This document shows, in pieces, positions 26,271 through 35,378 of a stretch of 64,000 nt of DNA (its first letter is position 1; each line of letters starts with the position of its first letter). The notes below the pieces were generated by a model that saw only the letters and a program-made list of their open reading frames with translations, did no database searches and was not told the origin of the DNA. Origin of the DNA: Mangrovimonas sp. YM274 (GTDB lineage Bacteria > Bacteroidota > Bacteroidia > Flavobacteriales > Flavobacteriaceae); assembly GCF_030908385.1 (NCBI RefSeq), contig NZ_CP133091.1, forward strand, positions 1,114,501 to 1,178,500. The letters are read 5' to 3'. The translations under genes and the position numbers were made by a program.

Positions 26271-27029
26271 ATGAAATTAGTATTATCACCTGCAAAATCA
26301 TTAGACCTCGAAAGTCAACTACCTACGCAACAATTCACAGAAGCCTGTTTCCTGAAACAAGCCGAACGGTTGAACAAGTTATTGAAGAAGAAATCGGCCA
26401 AAAGCTTATCTCAACTTATGAAGATTTCCGATAATTTGGGACAGTTGAATTACGAGCGCAACCAAGAATGGCAATTGCCTTTTACGGCAGAGAACGCAAG
26501 GCCATCGGTGTATGCTTTTAGCGGTGATGTATACAGAGGATTGGATGCCTATACCATTCCTCAGGATAACATAGAAAAACTTCAAAATACGGTTCGCATT
26601 CTTTCGGGATTGTACGGAATTTTAAAGCCATTGGATTTAATGCAGCCTTATCGTTTGGAGATGGGCACAAAATTTCCCGTAGGAAAGAACAAAAACCTCT
26701 ATGAATTTTGGAAGAAGGAAATTACCAATGCCCTAAATGATGAATTGGAAGAGGGGGAATTGTTTGTAAATCTTGCCAGCAACGAATATTTTAAGGCTAT
26801 TGATACCAAAGCTCTAAAAGTGCCTGTAATTACTTGTACATTCAAGGATTTCAAAAATGGCGAATACAAGATGATCATGACCTTTGCAAAATTGGCCAGA
26901 GGGTACATGACGCGATATATTATTGATACCGATGCCAAGACCTTGGATGATTTAAAAGGTTTCAATTATGAAGGCTATGGATATAGCGAAACTATGTCTT
27001 CTGAAACCGAATTGGTATTTACCAGATAG
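26271..27029 (+). CDS. yaaA: Peroxide stress protein YaaA (DUF328)
   Basis: A 252-residue member of the UPF0246/YaaA family; in E. coli YaaA lowers free iron and protects DNA during hydrogen peroxide stress. The start MKLVLSPAKSLDLES is the family signature, followed by FSGDVYRGLDA near residue 83, the ILSGLYGILKPLDLMQPYRL block near 110 and NLASNEYFKAI near 168. It ends one base before the stop of the convergent bTHX gene, and no terminator is visible between them. Function here is by family. Confidence 0.94.
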   Translation: MKLVLSPAKSLDLESQLPTQQFTEACFLKQAERLNKLLKKKSAKSLSQLMKISDNLGQLNYERNQEWQLPFTAENARPSVYAFSGDVYRGLDAYTIPQDNIEKLQNTVRILSGLYGILKPLDLMQPYRLEMGTKFPVGKNKNLYEFWKKEITNALNDELEEGELFVNLASNEYFKAIDTKALKVPVITCTFKDFKNGEYKMIMTFAKLARGYMTRYIIDTDAKTLDDLKGFNYEGYGYSETMSSETELVFTR

Positions 27030-27030
27030 G

Positions 27031-27162
27031 CTAAACTTTAGATTTTTTGTTCACGTTGATTTTGTCTTCAGTTTTTTGACGTTTCTTTATTTTAGGACGC
27101 AGGACACCGTGGGTGCCTCGATGGATTTTGCCACGTTTGGTTTTCATATCGCCTTTTCCCAT
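27031..27162 (-). CDS. Small ribosomal protein bTHX (30S protein THX)
   Basis: A 43-residue, strongly basic protein beginning MGKGDMKTKRGKIHRGTHGV, read on the minus strand from the ATG at 27160-27162 to TAG at 27031-27033. The pattern MGKGDxKTxRGKI followed by GxxGVxRPK is the bTHX family signature: a tiny peptide that sits in the head of the 30S subunit, first seen in Thermus. It is easily missed because of its length. It converges tightly with yaaA, one base between stops. The rest of the chain is a run of Lys/Arg with KKRQKTEDK, longer than the Thermus protein, as usual for Bacteroidota. Confidence 0.88.
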   Translation of the reverse strand: MGKGDMKTKRGKIHRGTHGVLRPKIKKRQKTEDKINVNKKSKV

Positions 27163-27228
27163 AATATTTAGATTTTAAGGTTAATGGATTTTCTTTTATA
27201 TTACAATAAAAACCTATGAAAAGCAAAT

Positions 27229-27897
27229 TTGTTTCTGCACCAACATCCATACCCGCCTTTTATTTTTGAAGATACTACCAAACTCATTGTGGGTACGTTG
27301 CCGCCGCCACGTTTTTCAATGGGTGAGTTGTTGGAAAAGGATGTTGACTTTTGTTATGGAAGTTATTACAACTCTTTGTGGTTGTATATAGATGTCATTC
27401 ATAATCTGAATCTTCGTTATGACAATTCCCGCGCAGCTGTGGAAGAGCGTAAGCAGTTCTTGCGTCAACATAAAATAGGGGTTTGTGATATTGTGGAAAG
27501 TGCCCAACGGGAAAAACTCGATGCTTCCGATTTGGGCATGACCAATATCAAATTGAGGGATGTAATTGGCTATTTAAAGAAATACCCCAATATCAACACA
27601 TTATTGTTTACAGGAGGGAATAGCAAGAACGGCCCAGAATATTTCTTCAGAAGGCATTGCAAGGAATATGATATTAAACTACAGTCTGTAGAAACCGAAG
27701 TGCCACGCATCCATTCATTTCAATTAAAAGATAAAAATGAAGAAGTTCGGGTGATTAAGACGGTTTCCTTGACTTCAGCTTCTGGTTCAGCCAACAGAGC
27801 TATTGGGAGTATGCCTCTTTATCAACAACTCAAAGCTAAAAATCCAGACTTTACCACTTTCGATTTTAGGGTGCTACAGTATCGTGAGTTTTTTTAG
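27229..27897 (+). CDS. Uracil-DNA glycosylase superfamily protein
   Basis: A 222-residue protein starting with TTG (MFLHQHPYPPF). A stop four codons upstream in frame leaves no ATG choice, and a nearby ATG at 27216 is in another frame that closes quickly. The motif LIVGTLPPPRF at about residue 19 resembles the uracil/water-activating motif of the UDG fold, CDIVES near 86 and LLFTGGNSKNGPEYFFRRH near 125 are conserved in a Bacteroidota-wide group, and SLTSASGSANRAIG near 185 resembles the DNA-intercalation loop region. Base-excision repair is therefore plausible, but the substrate is unproven. Confidence 0.75.
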   Translation: MFLHQHPYPPFIFEDTTKLIVGTLPPPRFSMGELLEKDVDFCYGSYYNSLWLYIDVIHNLNLRYDNSRAAVEERKQFLRQHKIGVCDIVESAQREKLDASDLGMTNIKLRDVIGYLKKYPNINTLLFTGGNSKNGPEYFFRRHCKEYDIKLQSVETEVPRIHSFQLKDKNEEVRVIKTVSLTSASGSANRAIGSMPLYQQLKAKNPDFTTFDFRVLQYREFF

Positions 27898-27951
27898 GAT
27901 TTATATTCTTTACCAAATTCTTGTAGAGGAATAGCATAATAAAAATTACCG

Positions 27952-27959
27952 TACCTTTG
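27952..27959 (+). promoter_or_regulatory. Candidate -7 box of the RNA helicase gene (TACCTTTG)
   Basis: Exact TAnnTTTG match in the context GTACCTTTGC. It leaves a 5' leader of roughly 50 bases before the helicase start codon. Confidence 0.5.
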
Positions 27960-28015
27960 CCGCTTGATAAAAAGAATGACGCTACACTATAGATTGTCAT
28001 TTCCAAACAATTTAT

Positions 28016-29320
28016 ATGTCATTTAAAGCACTCGGGCTAACAGAAGCCATCTTAAAAGCGGTAGATAAAAAAGGATATACCGAACCGTCTCCAATTCAAC
28101 AAAAAGCAATTCCATCTATTTTGGAAGGGAAAGATGTCTTGGCATCGGCGCAAACCGGTACCGGAAAAACCGCAGGGTTTACTTTGCCAATGTTGCACTT
28201 GTTGTCTCAAGAGACTCCTTTAAGAAATCGCCCAATTCGTGCCTTGGTGTTGACGCCTACGCGGGAATTGGCGGCTCAAGTACATGATAACGTTAAAGAG
28301 TATAGCACGTTTCTGGATATTAAATCTGCCGTTATTTTTGGAGGGGTTAACCAAAATCCACAAGTGGCAACCTTAAGAAGAGGTGTTGACGTATTGATTG
28401 CTACTCCAGGGAGATTGATGGACTTGCACAATCAAAAGCTATTGTCTTTGGCCAAAGTGGAATTCTTCGTGTTGGATGAAGCTGACCGCATGTTGGACAT
28501 GGGTTTTTTACGCGACATTGAAAAAATCATGAAAATGATTCCTGCCAAGCGTCAAAACTTATTGTTTTCGGCTACCTTTTCGAAGGATATCAAAAAATTG
28601 GCCCATAGTATTTTGAACCACCCTGTTCAAGTGGAGGCAACTCCGGAAAATTCAACAGCCGAAGCGATTAATCAAAAAGTCTATCGCGTTGCCAAAGGCA
28701 AAAAAACAGGCTTGATTATAAAGTTGATCAAAGATGGAAATTGGCAACAGGTTTTGGTCTTTACCCGTACCAAACATGGCGCTAACAAACTTGCCAAAAA
28801 GATGATTTCTAGCGGTATTACGGCAGCGGCTATCCATGGTAATAAAAGTCAAGGAGCTCGCACCAAGGCTTTGGCAGGCTTTAAGGATGGGAGCATCAAT
28901 GTGTTGGTGGCAACGGATATTGCAGCCCGAGGATTAGACATTCCGTTATTGCCTCATGTGGTAAACTTTGAACTGCCAAATATTTCTGAAGATTACGTCC
29001 ATCGTATAGGAAGAACTGGTAGAGCTGGTGCTAGTGGTGAGGCCATTTCTTTGGTAAGCGCTGATGAAACCTCCTATTTGAAGGACATAGAAAAGTTGGT
29101 AGGAGAGAAGATTCCTGTGGAAATATTGGAAGGCTTTGAACCTGATCCTAATGCGTCTACAGAGCCTATTAAACCTGGGCAAGGGAACAGAAATCAGAAA
29201 TCACGCCGACCAAAAACTGGCCAAGGGAATTCTAAAAGTGAAGGGGCAAAGAAGGCCACATCCAAAAATAAAAAGCCAAAACGTTATAGAGGAAGACGAT
29301 CCAACGAATCCCGTAACTAA
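28016..29320 (+). CDS. rhlE: DEAD-box ATP-dependent RNA helicase, RhlE type
   Basis: A 434-residue RNA helicase with the full motif set: Q motif ([13 protein letters not shown]) near residue 22, Walker A A45-QTGTGKT52, Ia [10 protein letters not shown]154-E-A-D157, SAT near 190, and the C-terminal helicase half with [12 protein letters not shown] and [10 protein letters not shown]. The last 60 residues are a basic, Arg/Lys-rich disordered tail typical of RhlE proteins, which helps nonspecific RNA binding. Roles in ribosome assembly, RNA decay or cold adaptation are known for relatives. The VF530 gene follows 11 bases later and is probably in the same transcript. Confidence 0.95.
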   Translation: MSFKALGLTEAILKAVDKKGYTEPSPIQQKAIPSILEGKDVLASAQTGTGKTAGFTLPMLHLLSQETPLRNRPIRALVLTPTRELAAQVHDNVKEYSTFLDIKSAVIFGGVNQNPQVATLRRGVDVLIATPGRLMDLHNQKLLSLAKVEFFVLDEADRMLDMGFLRDIEKIMKMIPAKRQNLLFSATFSKDIKKLAHSILNHPVQVEATPENSTAEAINQKVYRVAKGKKTGLIIKLIKDGNWQQVLVFTRTKHGANKLAKKMISSGITAAAIHGNKSQGARTKALAGFKDGSINVLVATDIAARGLDIPLLPHVVNFELPNISEDYVHRIGRTGRAGASGEAISLVSADETSYLKDIEKLVGEKIPVEILEGFEPDPNASTEPIKPGQGNRNQKSRRPKTGQGNSKSEGAKKATSKNKKPKRYRGRRSNESRN

Positions 29321-29331
29321 TTTTTGAAATC

Positions 29332-29553
29332 ATGGAGCAGCCCAATAACCCATTACACGGTATCACTTTAAAACAAATGGTGACTGAACTTCAGGAACAT
29401 TATGGTTGGGAGTACATGGGGTATATGGTCAATATTCGCTGCTTTACACATAATCCTTCCATTAAATCAAGTTTGACATTTCTTAGACGAACACCTTGGG
29501 CAAGGGCCAAAGTAGAAGAATTGTATCTGGAAATGTCGCAGAATAGGAGATAG
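29332..29553 (+). CDS. VF530-family DNA-binding protein (DUF2132)
   Basis: A 73-residue protein that is nearly all one conserved domain: [20 protein letters not shown], then [20 protein letters not shown]-like segment (here beginning VNIRCF) and [13 protein letters not shown]. This is the VF530 family, named after a Vibrio fischeri protein of solved structure with a SAP-like fold suggesting DNA binding. The function is not established. It directly follows the RhlE-type helicase gene, and the pair recurs in flavobacteria. Confidence 0.9.
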   Translation: MEQPNNPLHGITLKQMVTELQEHYGWEYMGYMVNIRCFTHNPSIKSSLTFLRRTPWARAKVEELYLEMSQNRR

Positions 29554-29709
29554 GTTTTTCAGAATTGTAAAAAAAATCTAATCCAAAAAGTGCATAATTT
29601 GGTTTCATAGGTTGTTGTAAAGAAGGAATTTAGAGTTTTGTTAAACTTCCGGTCTTTAAAGTTTTATGGTATTCAAATATTTTCTATTTTGTAGGAAAAT
29701 TAACCATCC

Positions 29710-31956
29710 ATGAAGCAAGTCTACCTTTTTTTTGTTTGTTGTCTTTTTTGGGCAACGGCAAACGCTCAATTTGTATATGTACCCGACCAAAACTTAAGGA
29801 ATATTTTGATAAACACCAACTGCGTTGATAGTAATGGAGATGGCACCTATAATACCGATGTGGACACTAATAATAATGGATTTATTGAAGTTTCCGAAGC
29901 ATTGGCGGTAACTAAATTAAAGTTGGAATCTTTAGGGACTAATGAAGTTGAGATTGATGAGATGAGTATTGTAGATCCTACAGGGTTAGCAGCACTTACA
30001 AACCTTACTTACTTTGATGTTAATGATCAACCCAATTTGAATACGCTTCCTTTAAATTATGAATCTTTAGAGTATTTAATATTGGGAAATGTGGGAATTG
30101 AGAGTTTGGATACCAGTAGTTTAGGAGATTTGATTATGTTAGGTATCAATAATACTGATATTGTCAATCTATATTTTAACTCGGAAATTACTATTCAATA
30201 TGTAATGATTTATTTTAATGAACTCCTAGAAACCATTGATTTGGGAGAGGACTTTACTGCCGAAGGATTTTTTTGTCATTCCAATCCAATTCTTTCTGAA
30301 TTGGATATGGGGGGGTACAACAAACCTGACAGTTATGAATATAATCAAATTCAAATTGCCTCAAATGAAAACCTAGCGTATTTAAATTTTAAAAACGGAA
30401 CCAATAATCAGTTTTTATGGGAAATTCCACCTTTTGCAGATCCAGATACTCATATGGAAGTCTTTGATTTGCCAAACCTAGAATTGGTTTGTGTGGACAA
30501 TCTTAATTCAGGTGTTGCTATAGGAATTACAGAGTCTTTGGACAATTTTGTAAACTTTACCGAGTACTGCAATTTTATACCGGGAGGTTCAAAGTTCACA
30601 GTGAGTGGACAAAATTATATCGATTATAATGGGGATGGGTGTGATGAGGCAGATACTCCCTATTATAATTTACCAATGCACATTTCAAATGGTACGGTAG
30701 AGGATGTCTCTTATAATTATGGGAATAGTTTGGGTGCCAATTATAGCATTCCTTTACCAGAAGGAAGTTATGTCATCACGCCTCAATTGGAAAATGATGC
30801 CTATTTTACAGTGGAACCAGAAAGTTTGACAGTAGATTTTATTACTGATCCAATAGATGTGGTTCAGGATTTTTGTATCACGCCCATTGGTGACTTTAAT
30901 GATTTGGAGGTTTCTTTAATTCCTTTGAACCAAGCAAGACCAGGTTTTGAAGCTGATTACAAAGTCATCTGCAAGAATAAGGGAACAACTGCTTTATCTG
31001 GTGATGTCACTTTGAGTTTTGATGCCAATGTCATGTCCGTAGTGGAAACTACGCCGGTATCATTCAATGAAAATGAAGGCGAGCTGTTATGGGGTTTTAT
31101 GGATCTTGTCCCTTTCCAAACCGAACAGTTTTATATCACCATGCTTCTCAATACACCAACCGATACTGATTTCCCTTTATTGGGAGGAGAGGTTTTGGAG
31201 TTTACGGCTGTATTGGAATTTGAGGGAACGGATGAAACTCCTGAAGACAATACAGCTAACTTATTTCAAACTGTTGTCAATTCTTTCGATCCTAATGACA
31301 AGACCTGCCTTGAGGGGGCAAGCATTACCGAATCACAAGTTGGGGATTATGTTACTTATGTGGTACGTTTTGAAAATACAGGAACCGCCAGCGCCATCAA
31401 TGTGGTGGTGAAGGATTATATAGATACCGATAAGTATGACGTGTCATCGTTAATGCCTTTGGATGCTAGTCATGAGTTTTACACACGTATCACAGAAGGC
31501 AATAAATTGGAGTTTATTTTTGAGGATATCAACCTTCCTTTTGAAGATGCCACCAACGATGGTTTTGTGGCTTTCAAACTAAAGACCTTGTCCACTTTGC
31601 AGCCTGGGGATGAGTTTAGCAATGAAGCCGAAATTTATTTTGATTACAATGCCGCTATCCATACCAATAATGCTACTACGGTTGTGGAAGATGCCCTATC
31701 GATTGAGGAGATTTCAAAAGAAGGAATTGTATCAGTGTATCCCAACCCTGTGTCAAATGTGCTGAATTTTAGAACTAGTGAATCCCTTCTGTCATTAGCC
31801 ATCTATGACCTTCAGGGAAGGTTGGTGAAACAAAAAGACATAACCCAAGGAGTAGGGAATTTTAAATGTGATGTATCCAACCTGTCCAAAGGGATGTATA
31901 CCGTGCAAGCAAAGACTGCAAAAGGAGAGCAGTTTTTGAAAGTCATTAAAAATTAA
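29710..31956 (+). CDS. T9SS-sorted surface protein with LRR-like and DUF7619 domains, copy 1
   Basis: A 748-residue secreted protein. Signal peptide about 1-19. Residues about 25-65 hold Asp-rich loops (DSNGDGTYNTDVDTNNNG) resembling Ca2+-binding dockerin/EF-hand loops. About 70-265 is a degenerate leucine-rich-repeat region. About 295-400 resembles an SdrD B-like module, and about 400-650 contains a repeat-bearing adhesion-type region with NSFDPNDKTCLEG and FENTGTASAINVVV, the DUF7619 hallmark. The last 75 residues are a type A T9SS sorting domain (VYPNPVSNVL ... KGMYTVQ). The gene is followed after 13 bases by a paralogue with an almost identical 3' half. Ligand unknown; surface adhesion is inferred. 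Confidence 0.87.
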   Translation: MKQVYLFFVCCLFWATANAQFVYVPDQNLRNILINTNCVDSNGDGTYNTDVDTNNNGFIEVSEALAVTKLKLESLGTNEVEIDEMSIVDPTGLAALTNLTYFDVNDQPNLNTLPLNYESLEYLILGNVGIESLDTSSLGDLIMLGINNTDIVNLYFNSEITIQYVMIYFNELLETIDLGEDFTAEGFFCHSNPILSELDMGGYNKPDSYEYNQIQIASNENLAYLNFKNGTNNQFLWEIPPFADPDTHMEVFDLPNLELVCVDNLNSGVAIGITESLDNFVNFTEYCNFIPGGSKFTVSGQNYIDYNGDGCDEADTPYYNLPMHISNGTVEDVSYNYGNSLGANYSIPLPEGSYVITPQLENDAYFTVEPESLTVDFITDPIDVVQDFCITPIGDFNDLEVSLIPLNQARPGFEADYKVICKNKGTTALSGDVTLSFDANVMSVVETTPVSFNENEGELLWGFMDLVPFQTEQFYITMLLNTPTDTDFPLLGGEVLEFTAVLEFEGTDETPEDNTANLFQTVVNSFDPNDKTCLEGASITESQVGDYVTYVVRFENTGTASAINVVVKDYIDTDKYDVSSLMPLDASHEFYTRITEGNKLEFIFEDINLPFEDATNDGFVAFKLKTLSTLQPGDEFSNEAEIYFDYNAAIHTNNATTVVEDALSIEEISKEGIVSVYPNPVSNVLNFRTSESLLSLAIYDLQGRLVKQKDITQGVGNFKCDVSNLSKGMYTVQAKTAKGEQFLKVIKN
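30770..31956 (+). repeat. Long direct repeat, copy A (3' half of first surface protein gene)
   Basis: This 1,187-base segment aligns with 32979-34165 at a constant offset of 2,209 bases, with no net insertion or deletion. Long stretches are identical at DNA level, including most synonymous positions. Confidence 0.85.
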
Positions 31957-31969
31957 AAAATATCCGACC

Positions 31970-34165
31970 ATGAAGCAAATCTACTTAGTGCTTATTTCTT
32001 TTTTATGTATGATGTCGGCAAACGCTCAAATCGTAGATATTCCAGATACCAATTTTAAAACTTATTTAACCACTTCAAATTGTGTTGACCTTGATGAGGA
32101 TGGGGTTGGAGATGTTGATGCAGATACAAATGATAATGGCGAAATAGAAGTTGAAGAAGCCTTAGGTGTAACGTCTTTAAAACTTGGGGATTATTGGGAT
32201 GAAACCACTAATGTTTCAGATTTAACTGGTATAGAGACTTTTGTGAATCTAAAATATTTGTGGGTACAGAATTTTCAAAATGTATCTTCTATTAATTTAG
32301 AGGGGCTAACTGTTTTGGAAATACTTCATTTTTATAACGTGCCATTAGACGCAATTGACCTAGAAGGCTTGGTAAGTTTGGAAAATTTATCATTGAATGG
32401 GGCTGAGATAACCAATTTTGACATTTCATCCAATCAGGCACTTACTGATCTCTATCTAACAAATAATCCAAATTTAGAGGAAGTAGATGTGAGTAATAAT
32501 AACTCCATTACACATTTTTATTGTGATGAGAACCCTGGAATTTATGAATTAAACCTTAGTAACTTGCATGATTTGTATATGGTGTCAATACAGGACAACG
32601 AAAATTTGAACTATATCAATTTAAAAAATGGGAATACATATGCCTTATTTCCAGACTATCCTGTGCCGGGCTTAATGATACAAAACCTTCCTAATTTGGA
32701 ATACATGTGCGTGAATGAAGCGGTTTCAAATTTTTCCAATCAAATTGAACTTGAGTTAGAGCATCCTGTCACTTTTACAGAGTATTGTTCATTCACACCT
32801 GGAAGTACGTTTTTTACTTTAGAAGGAGAAGTTTTAGTTGATATGAATCTTGATGGATGTGATGAAGGAGATGTGAAATTTCCAAATTTGAAGCTTGATG
32901 TAGTTTACGGAAACAATACAAATATGGTCTATAGTAATACTATGGGGGTGTATGAAACACATATGCCAGAGGGCAGCTATGTCATCACACCTCAATTGGA
33001 AAATGAGGCCTATTTTTCGGTGGAGCCAGAAAGTTTTACAGTTGATTTTATCACTGATCCAACCGATGTTGTTCAGGATTTTTGTATCACTCCCAATGGT
33101 GATTTTAATGATTTGGAGGTTTCTGTAATTCCTTTGAATCAAGCAAGACCAGGTTTTGAGGCGGATTATAAAGTCATCTGCAAGAATAAGGGAACAACTA
33201 CTTTGTCGGGTGAGGTCACTTTTAACTTTGATGCCAATGTCATGTCCGAAATGGAAACTACGCCAGTATCAACCAATGAAAATGAAGGCGAGCTGTTATG
33301 GGATTTTGTGGATCTTGCCCCTTTCCAAACCGAACAGTTTTATATCACCATGCTTCTCAATACGCCAACCGATACTAATTTCCCTTTAATGGGAGGAGAG
33401 GTTTTGGAGTTTACGGCTGCATTGGAATTTGAGGGGACGGATGAAACTCCTGAAGACAATACAGCCAGTTTGTTTCAGACCGTTGTCAATTCTTTCGATC
33501 CTAATGACAAGACCTGCCTTGAGGGCGCAAGCATTACCGAATCCCAAGTTGGGGATTATGTTACTTATGTGGTACGTTTTGAAAATACAGGAACCGCCAG
33601 CGCCATCAATGTAGTGGTGAAGGATTATATAGATACCGATAAATATGACGTGTCTTCGTTAATGCCTTTGGACGCGAGTCATGAGTTTTACACATGTATC
33701 ACAGATGGCAATAAGGTGGAGTTTATTTTTGAGGATATCAACCTTCCTTTTGAAGATGCCACTAATGATGGTTTTGTGGCTTTCAAACTAAAGACCTTGT
33801 CCACTTTGCAGCCAGGGGATGAATTTAGCAATGAGGCTGAGATTTACTTTGATTACAATGCCGCTATACATACCAATAATGCTACTACGGTTGTGGAAGA
33901 TGCCCTATCGATTGAGGAGATTTCAAAAGAGGGAATTGTGTCGGTGTATCCCAACCCTGTATCAAATGTGCTGCATTTTGAAACTAATGAATCCCTTTTG
34001 TTAATAGCCATCTATGACCTTCAGGGAAGGGTGGTAATGCAACAGGCCTTTACCCAAGGGGCGGGGGATTTTCAATGTGATGTATCCAACCTGTCAAAAG
34101 GGATGTATACCGTGCAGGTAAAGACTGCTAAAGGAGAGCGGTTTTTGAAAGTCATTAAAAATTAG
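31970..34165 (+). CDS. T9SS-sorted surface protein with LRR-like and DUF7619 domains, copy 2
   Basis: A 731-residue paralogue of the preceding gene with the same order: signal peptide, Asp-rich Ca2+-type loops (about 38-55), LRR-like repeats (about 65-260), SdrD B-like module, DUF7619 and T9SS sorting domain (VYPNPVSNVL). The LRR half has diverged strongly from copy 1 (different repeat sequences and lengths), while the last 395 residues are nearly the same. Conserved export machinery plus a variable tip suggests a binding face that differs between the two proteins. One substitution to note is Cys for Arg in HEFYTCIT, which adds an odd cysteine. Likely in one operon with copy 1. Confidence 0.87.
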   Translation: MKQIYLVLISFLCMMSANAQIVDIPDTNFKTYLTTSNCVDLDEDGVGDVDADTNDNGEIEVEEALGVTSLKLGDYWDETTNVSDLTGIETFVNLKYLWVQNFQNVSSINLEGLTVLEILHFYNVPLDAIDLEGLVSLENLSLNGAEITNFDISSNQALTDLYLTNNPNLEEVDVSNNNSITHFYCDENPGIYELNLSNLHDLYMVSIQDNENLNYINLKNGNTYALFPDYPVPGLMIQNLPNLEYMCVNEAVSNFSNQIELELEHPVTFTEYCSFTPGSTFFTLEGEVLVDMNLDGCDEGDVKFPNLKLDVVYGNNTNMVYSNTMGVYETHMPEGSYVITPQLENEAYFSVEPESFTVDFITDPTDVVQDFCITPNGDFNDLEVSVIPLNQARPGFEADYKVICKNKGTTTLSGEVTFNFDANVMSEMETTPVSTNENEGELLWDFVDLAPFQTEQFYITMLLNTPTDTNFPLMGGEVLEFTAALEFEGTDETPEDNTASLFQTVVNSFDPNDKTCLEGASITESQVGDYVTYVVRFENTGTASAINVVVKDYIDTDKYDVSSLMPLDASHEFYTCITDGNKVEFIFEDINLPFEDATNDGFVAFKLKTLSTLQPGDEFSNEAEIYFDYNAAIHTNNATTVVEDALSIEEISKEGIVSVYPNPVSNVLHFETNESLLLIAIYDLQGRVVMQQAFTQGAGDFQCDVSNLSKGMYTVQVKTAKGERFLKVIKN
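32979..34165 (+). repeat. Long direct repeat, copy B (3' half of second surface protein gene)
   Basis: Partner of 30770-31956. Because both copies sit in the same codon phase of their own genes, recombination between them would delete 2,209 bases and leave one in-frame chimeric gene. Confidence 0.85.
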
Positions 34166-34426
34166 TTATGGAAGATATTTGATGTAGAATTTACTATGGC
34201 TTTTGGATACAATTTTGATAATTAAACATCTTTGCGTATTTCATTTTCAATCAAGGAAATATAAAACTTTAGTGTGTTGATTAAAGATTTGAAGATCATA
34301 GGCTTGTAAATTATTGAAGTGAGATTATTTCGTTTGTTTTGTAAGATAATTGAATTATTTGTAAGTTTTTATTGTATTTTATATCATAATTGTCTTTTTT
34401 TGGTTAAAAATTTTAACCAACTTATT

Positions 34427-35317
34427 ATGAAAAAAACATTAAAAGCAGTTTTCTTATTAGCAATTGTCACAATATTTTCATGCGATAGTGGAAGTGATGG
34501 TGATAGTAATTCAAATTCTTTCTCCGTAAAAATTGATGGAGAAAACTATAATGCAGAAGTTACTTCGGCAATTATTTACAATGGCACGCTAGCGATTCAA
34601 GCTTCAGATGAAAATTTGGATAATTTTTTCAATCTTTCAGTGCTTACCGCAGAAGAAGGTATTTATGAAATAACAGGAAATGCAGCGGATCATTTAACTA
34701 CACCGGCAATGGTGTATAGACCGCAAGAGAGTAGCCAATATTTGAGTTACATCGGGAATCCTAATGTGCCAGGTAGTGGGACTTTAACTATTACAGAAAT
34801 AGATACAGAAAATCAGACAGTATCGGGAACTTTTAGTTTTACAGGAACAGTCTCATACACGGGAGAGACTATGGAGTTTGAAAATGGAGTTTTCAATAAT
34901 ATTCCTTATTCAACAGATCTTCCTTCAGACTTTTCAGGAGGGACAGCCAATTTAGATTTGGACGGGGAAGCATATGATCCTACAAATGTGAGTGTGAATA
35001 GAAGTTCTATACTGACTACAGAATTAATCACAATAAATCTAAACAAATCAGGGAAGCCAGGCATTGGTCTGTCGTTTTCTCCAGATACTGAAGTTGGGAC
35101 TTTTGACTTTAGTTCTTTTGGTGATTATAGAATCATAATGAACCATTCAAACACCTCTGTTTCTTATGTTGAAAGTGGAAGTATTACAATTTTAACCCAT
35201 GATGTTGAAAACAGAAGCATGACAGGTACGTTTGAAGCTGTTTTAATTGATTCCAATAGTTATGAGCAGATAGGAGTTATAACAAATGGAGAATTTGATA
35301 TAGTATATGAGGAATAA
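34427..35317 (+). CDS. Putative lipoprotein with two related beta-rich halves
   Basis: With the start at 34427 (MKKTLKAVFLLAIVTIFSC) the product has 296 residues and a clean lipobox IFSC followed by DSGSDGDSN; the 36 codons upstream in frame are AT-rich and unlikely to be coding. Two similar halves follow. The first (about 30-165) and second (about 170-296) both start with a 'SVKIDGENYNA / ANLDLDGEAYDP'-like strand and end with T(V/M)(S)GTFxxxL/F segments, the DUF6252-like pattern common in flavobacterial lipoproteins. The family call is tentative, and the function is unknown. It stands alone, with a terminator behind. Confidence 0.75.
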   Translation: MKKTLKAVFLLAIVTIFSCDSGSDGDSNSNSFSVKIDGENYNAEVTSAIIYNGTLAIQASDENLDNFFNLSVLTAEEGIYEITGNAADHLTTPAMVYRPQESSQYLSYIGNPNVPGSGTLTITEIDTENQTVSGTFSFTGTVSYTGETMEFENGVFNNIPYSTDLPSDFSGGTANLDLDGEAYDPTNVSVNRSSILTTELITINLNKSGKPGIGLSFSPDTEVGTFDFSSFGDYRIIMNHSNTSVSYVESGSITILTHDVENRSMTGTFEAVLIDSNSYEQIGVITNGEFDIVYEE

Positions 35318-35340
35318 TAAATAATAGTTTTACCTTCTTA

Positions 35341-35378
35341 AAAAAAGCGGCCATTTTCTATAGAATGGCCGCTTTTTT
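35341..35378. terminator. Bidirectional intrinsic terminator
   Basis: GCGGCCATT pairs with AATGGCCGC over an 8-base loop. It is flanked by six A on one side and six T on the other, and serves the lipoprotein gene and the convergent methyltransferase gene, whose stop codon lies at its edge. Confidence 0.88.

Noticed and set aside
27216-27266. ATG at 27216 as the true start of the UDG-like gene
   Set aside because: It is in a different frame that meets a stop after 17 codons; a frameshift would be needed, while the TTG frame gives the conserved N-terminus.
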